Below, one piece after another: positions 63,133-64,000 of a stretch of DNA of 64,000 nucleotides (position 1 is the stretch's first letter; every line of letters begins with the position of its first letter). Origin of the DNA: Trema orientale (taxonomy: Eukaryota > Streptophyta > Magnoliopsida > Rosales > Cannabaceae); the NCBI GenBank assembly GCA_002914845.1, contig JXTC01000018.1, positions 26,717 through 90,716 on the forward strand, read 5' to 3'. Below the pieces are notes generated by a model that worked only from the letters and a program-made list of their open reading frames with translations, did no database searches and had not been told where the DNA came from. The position numbers and the translations under genes are program-made.

Positions 63133-64000
<868 letters not shown>

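Overview
The window is nuclear DNA of a flowering plant, most likely a woody eudicot. The evidence is a GT-AG intron-rich plant sacsin-like gene, a plant family-9 endoglucanase, AT-rich intergenic DNA, and layers of plant Copia, Gypsy, LINE and hAT elements. I cannot name the species. No bacterial or viral gene system is present. There are two assembly gaps (10247-10309 and 59496-59525) and a single N at 56371.

Region 1, 1-29454: one giant gene on the minus strand. Eight exons, all joined by consensus splice sites with phases that agree, encode about 4,109 residues of the plant sacsin-like protein (the Arabidopsis At5g23110 type). Its start codon is at 29454. Its last exons lie beyond the left edge, so the intron at the left is at least 10.8 kb. 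That intron carries two related Copia elements in the opposite orientation. One has a 5' LTR cut by the window edge and looks young; the other is whole in outline and older. Intron 1 carries an antisense LINE and a second, inverted LINE scrap.

Region 2, 29455-55650: a gene-free pile of elements. A decayed LINE piece and a truncated Copia lie next to an old minus-strand Ty3/Gypsy chromovirus spread over about 22 kb. Four later insertions split it. These are a 640-bp poly(A) element with a 10-bp target duplication, a 5.1-kb hAT transposon with an 8-bp duplication, a 9.8-kb Copia with 1.65-kb LTRs, and a 2.2-kb plus-strand LTR-type element. Inside the hAT sits about 0.95 kb of plastid DNA (part of trnW-CCA, trnP-UGG and psaJ, in plastid order). 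The layering is therefore plastid DNA inside a hAT inside a Gypsy.

Region 3, 55648-61651: a minus-strand Tat-type Gypsy with gag, RT and RNase H but no integrase seen. It has a tandem-repeat block, an opposite-strand extra ORF next to its 3' LTR and, in place of a normal 5' LTR, a near-perfect palindrome of two 289-bp arms. Each arm matches the R-U5 part of the LTR and the centre falls at the predicted transcription start. This looks like an integrated fold-back reverse-transcription product.

Region 4, 61657-64000: intergenic DNA, a TATA-type promoter and the first three exons of a secreted GH9 endo-1,4-beta-glucanase that runs off the right edge. The two host genes have no evident functional link. 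No previously undescribed gene system was found; the most unusual signals are the R-U5 palindrome and the plastid segment inside the hAT.
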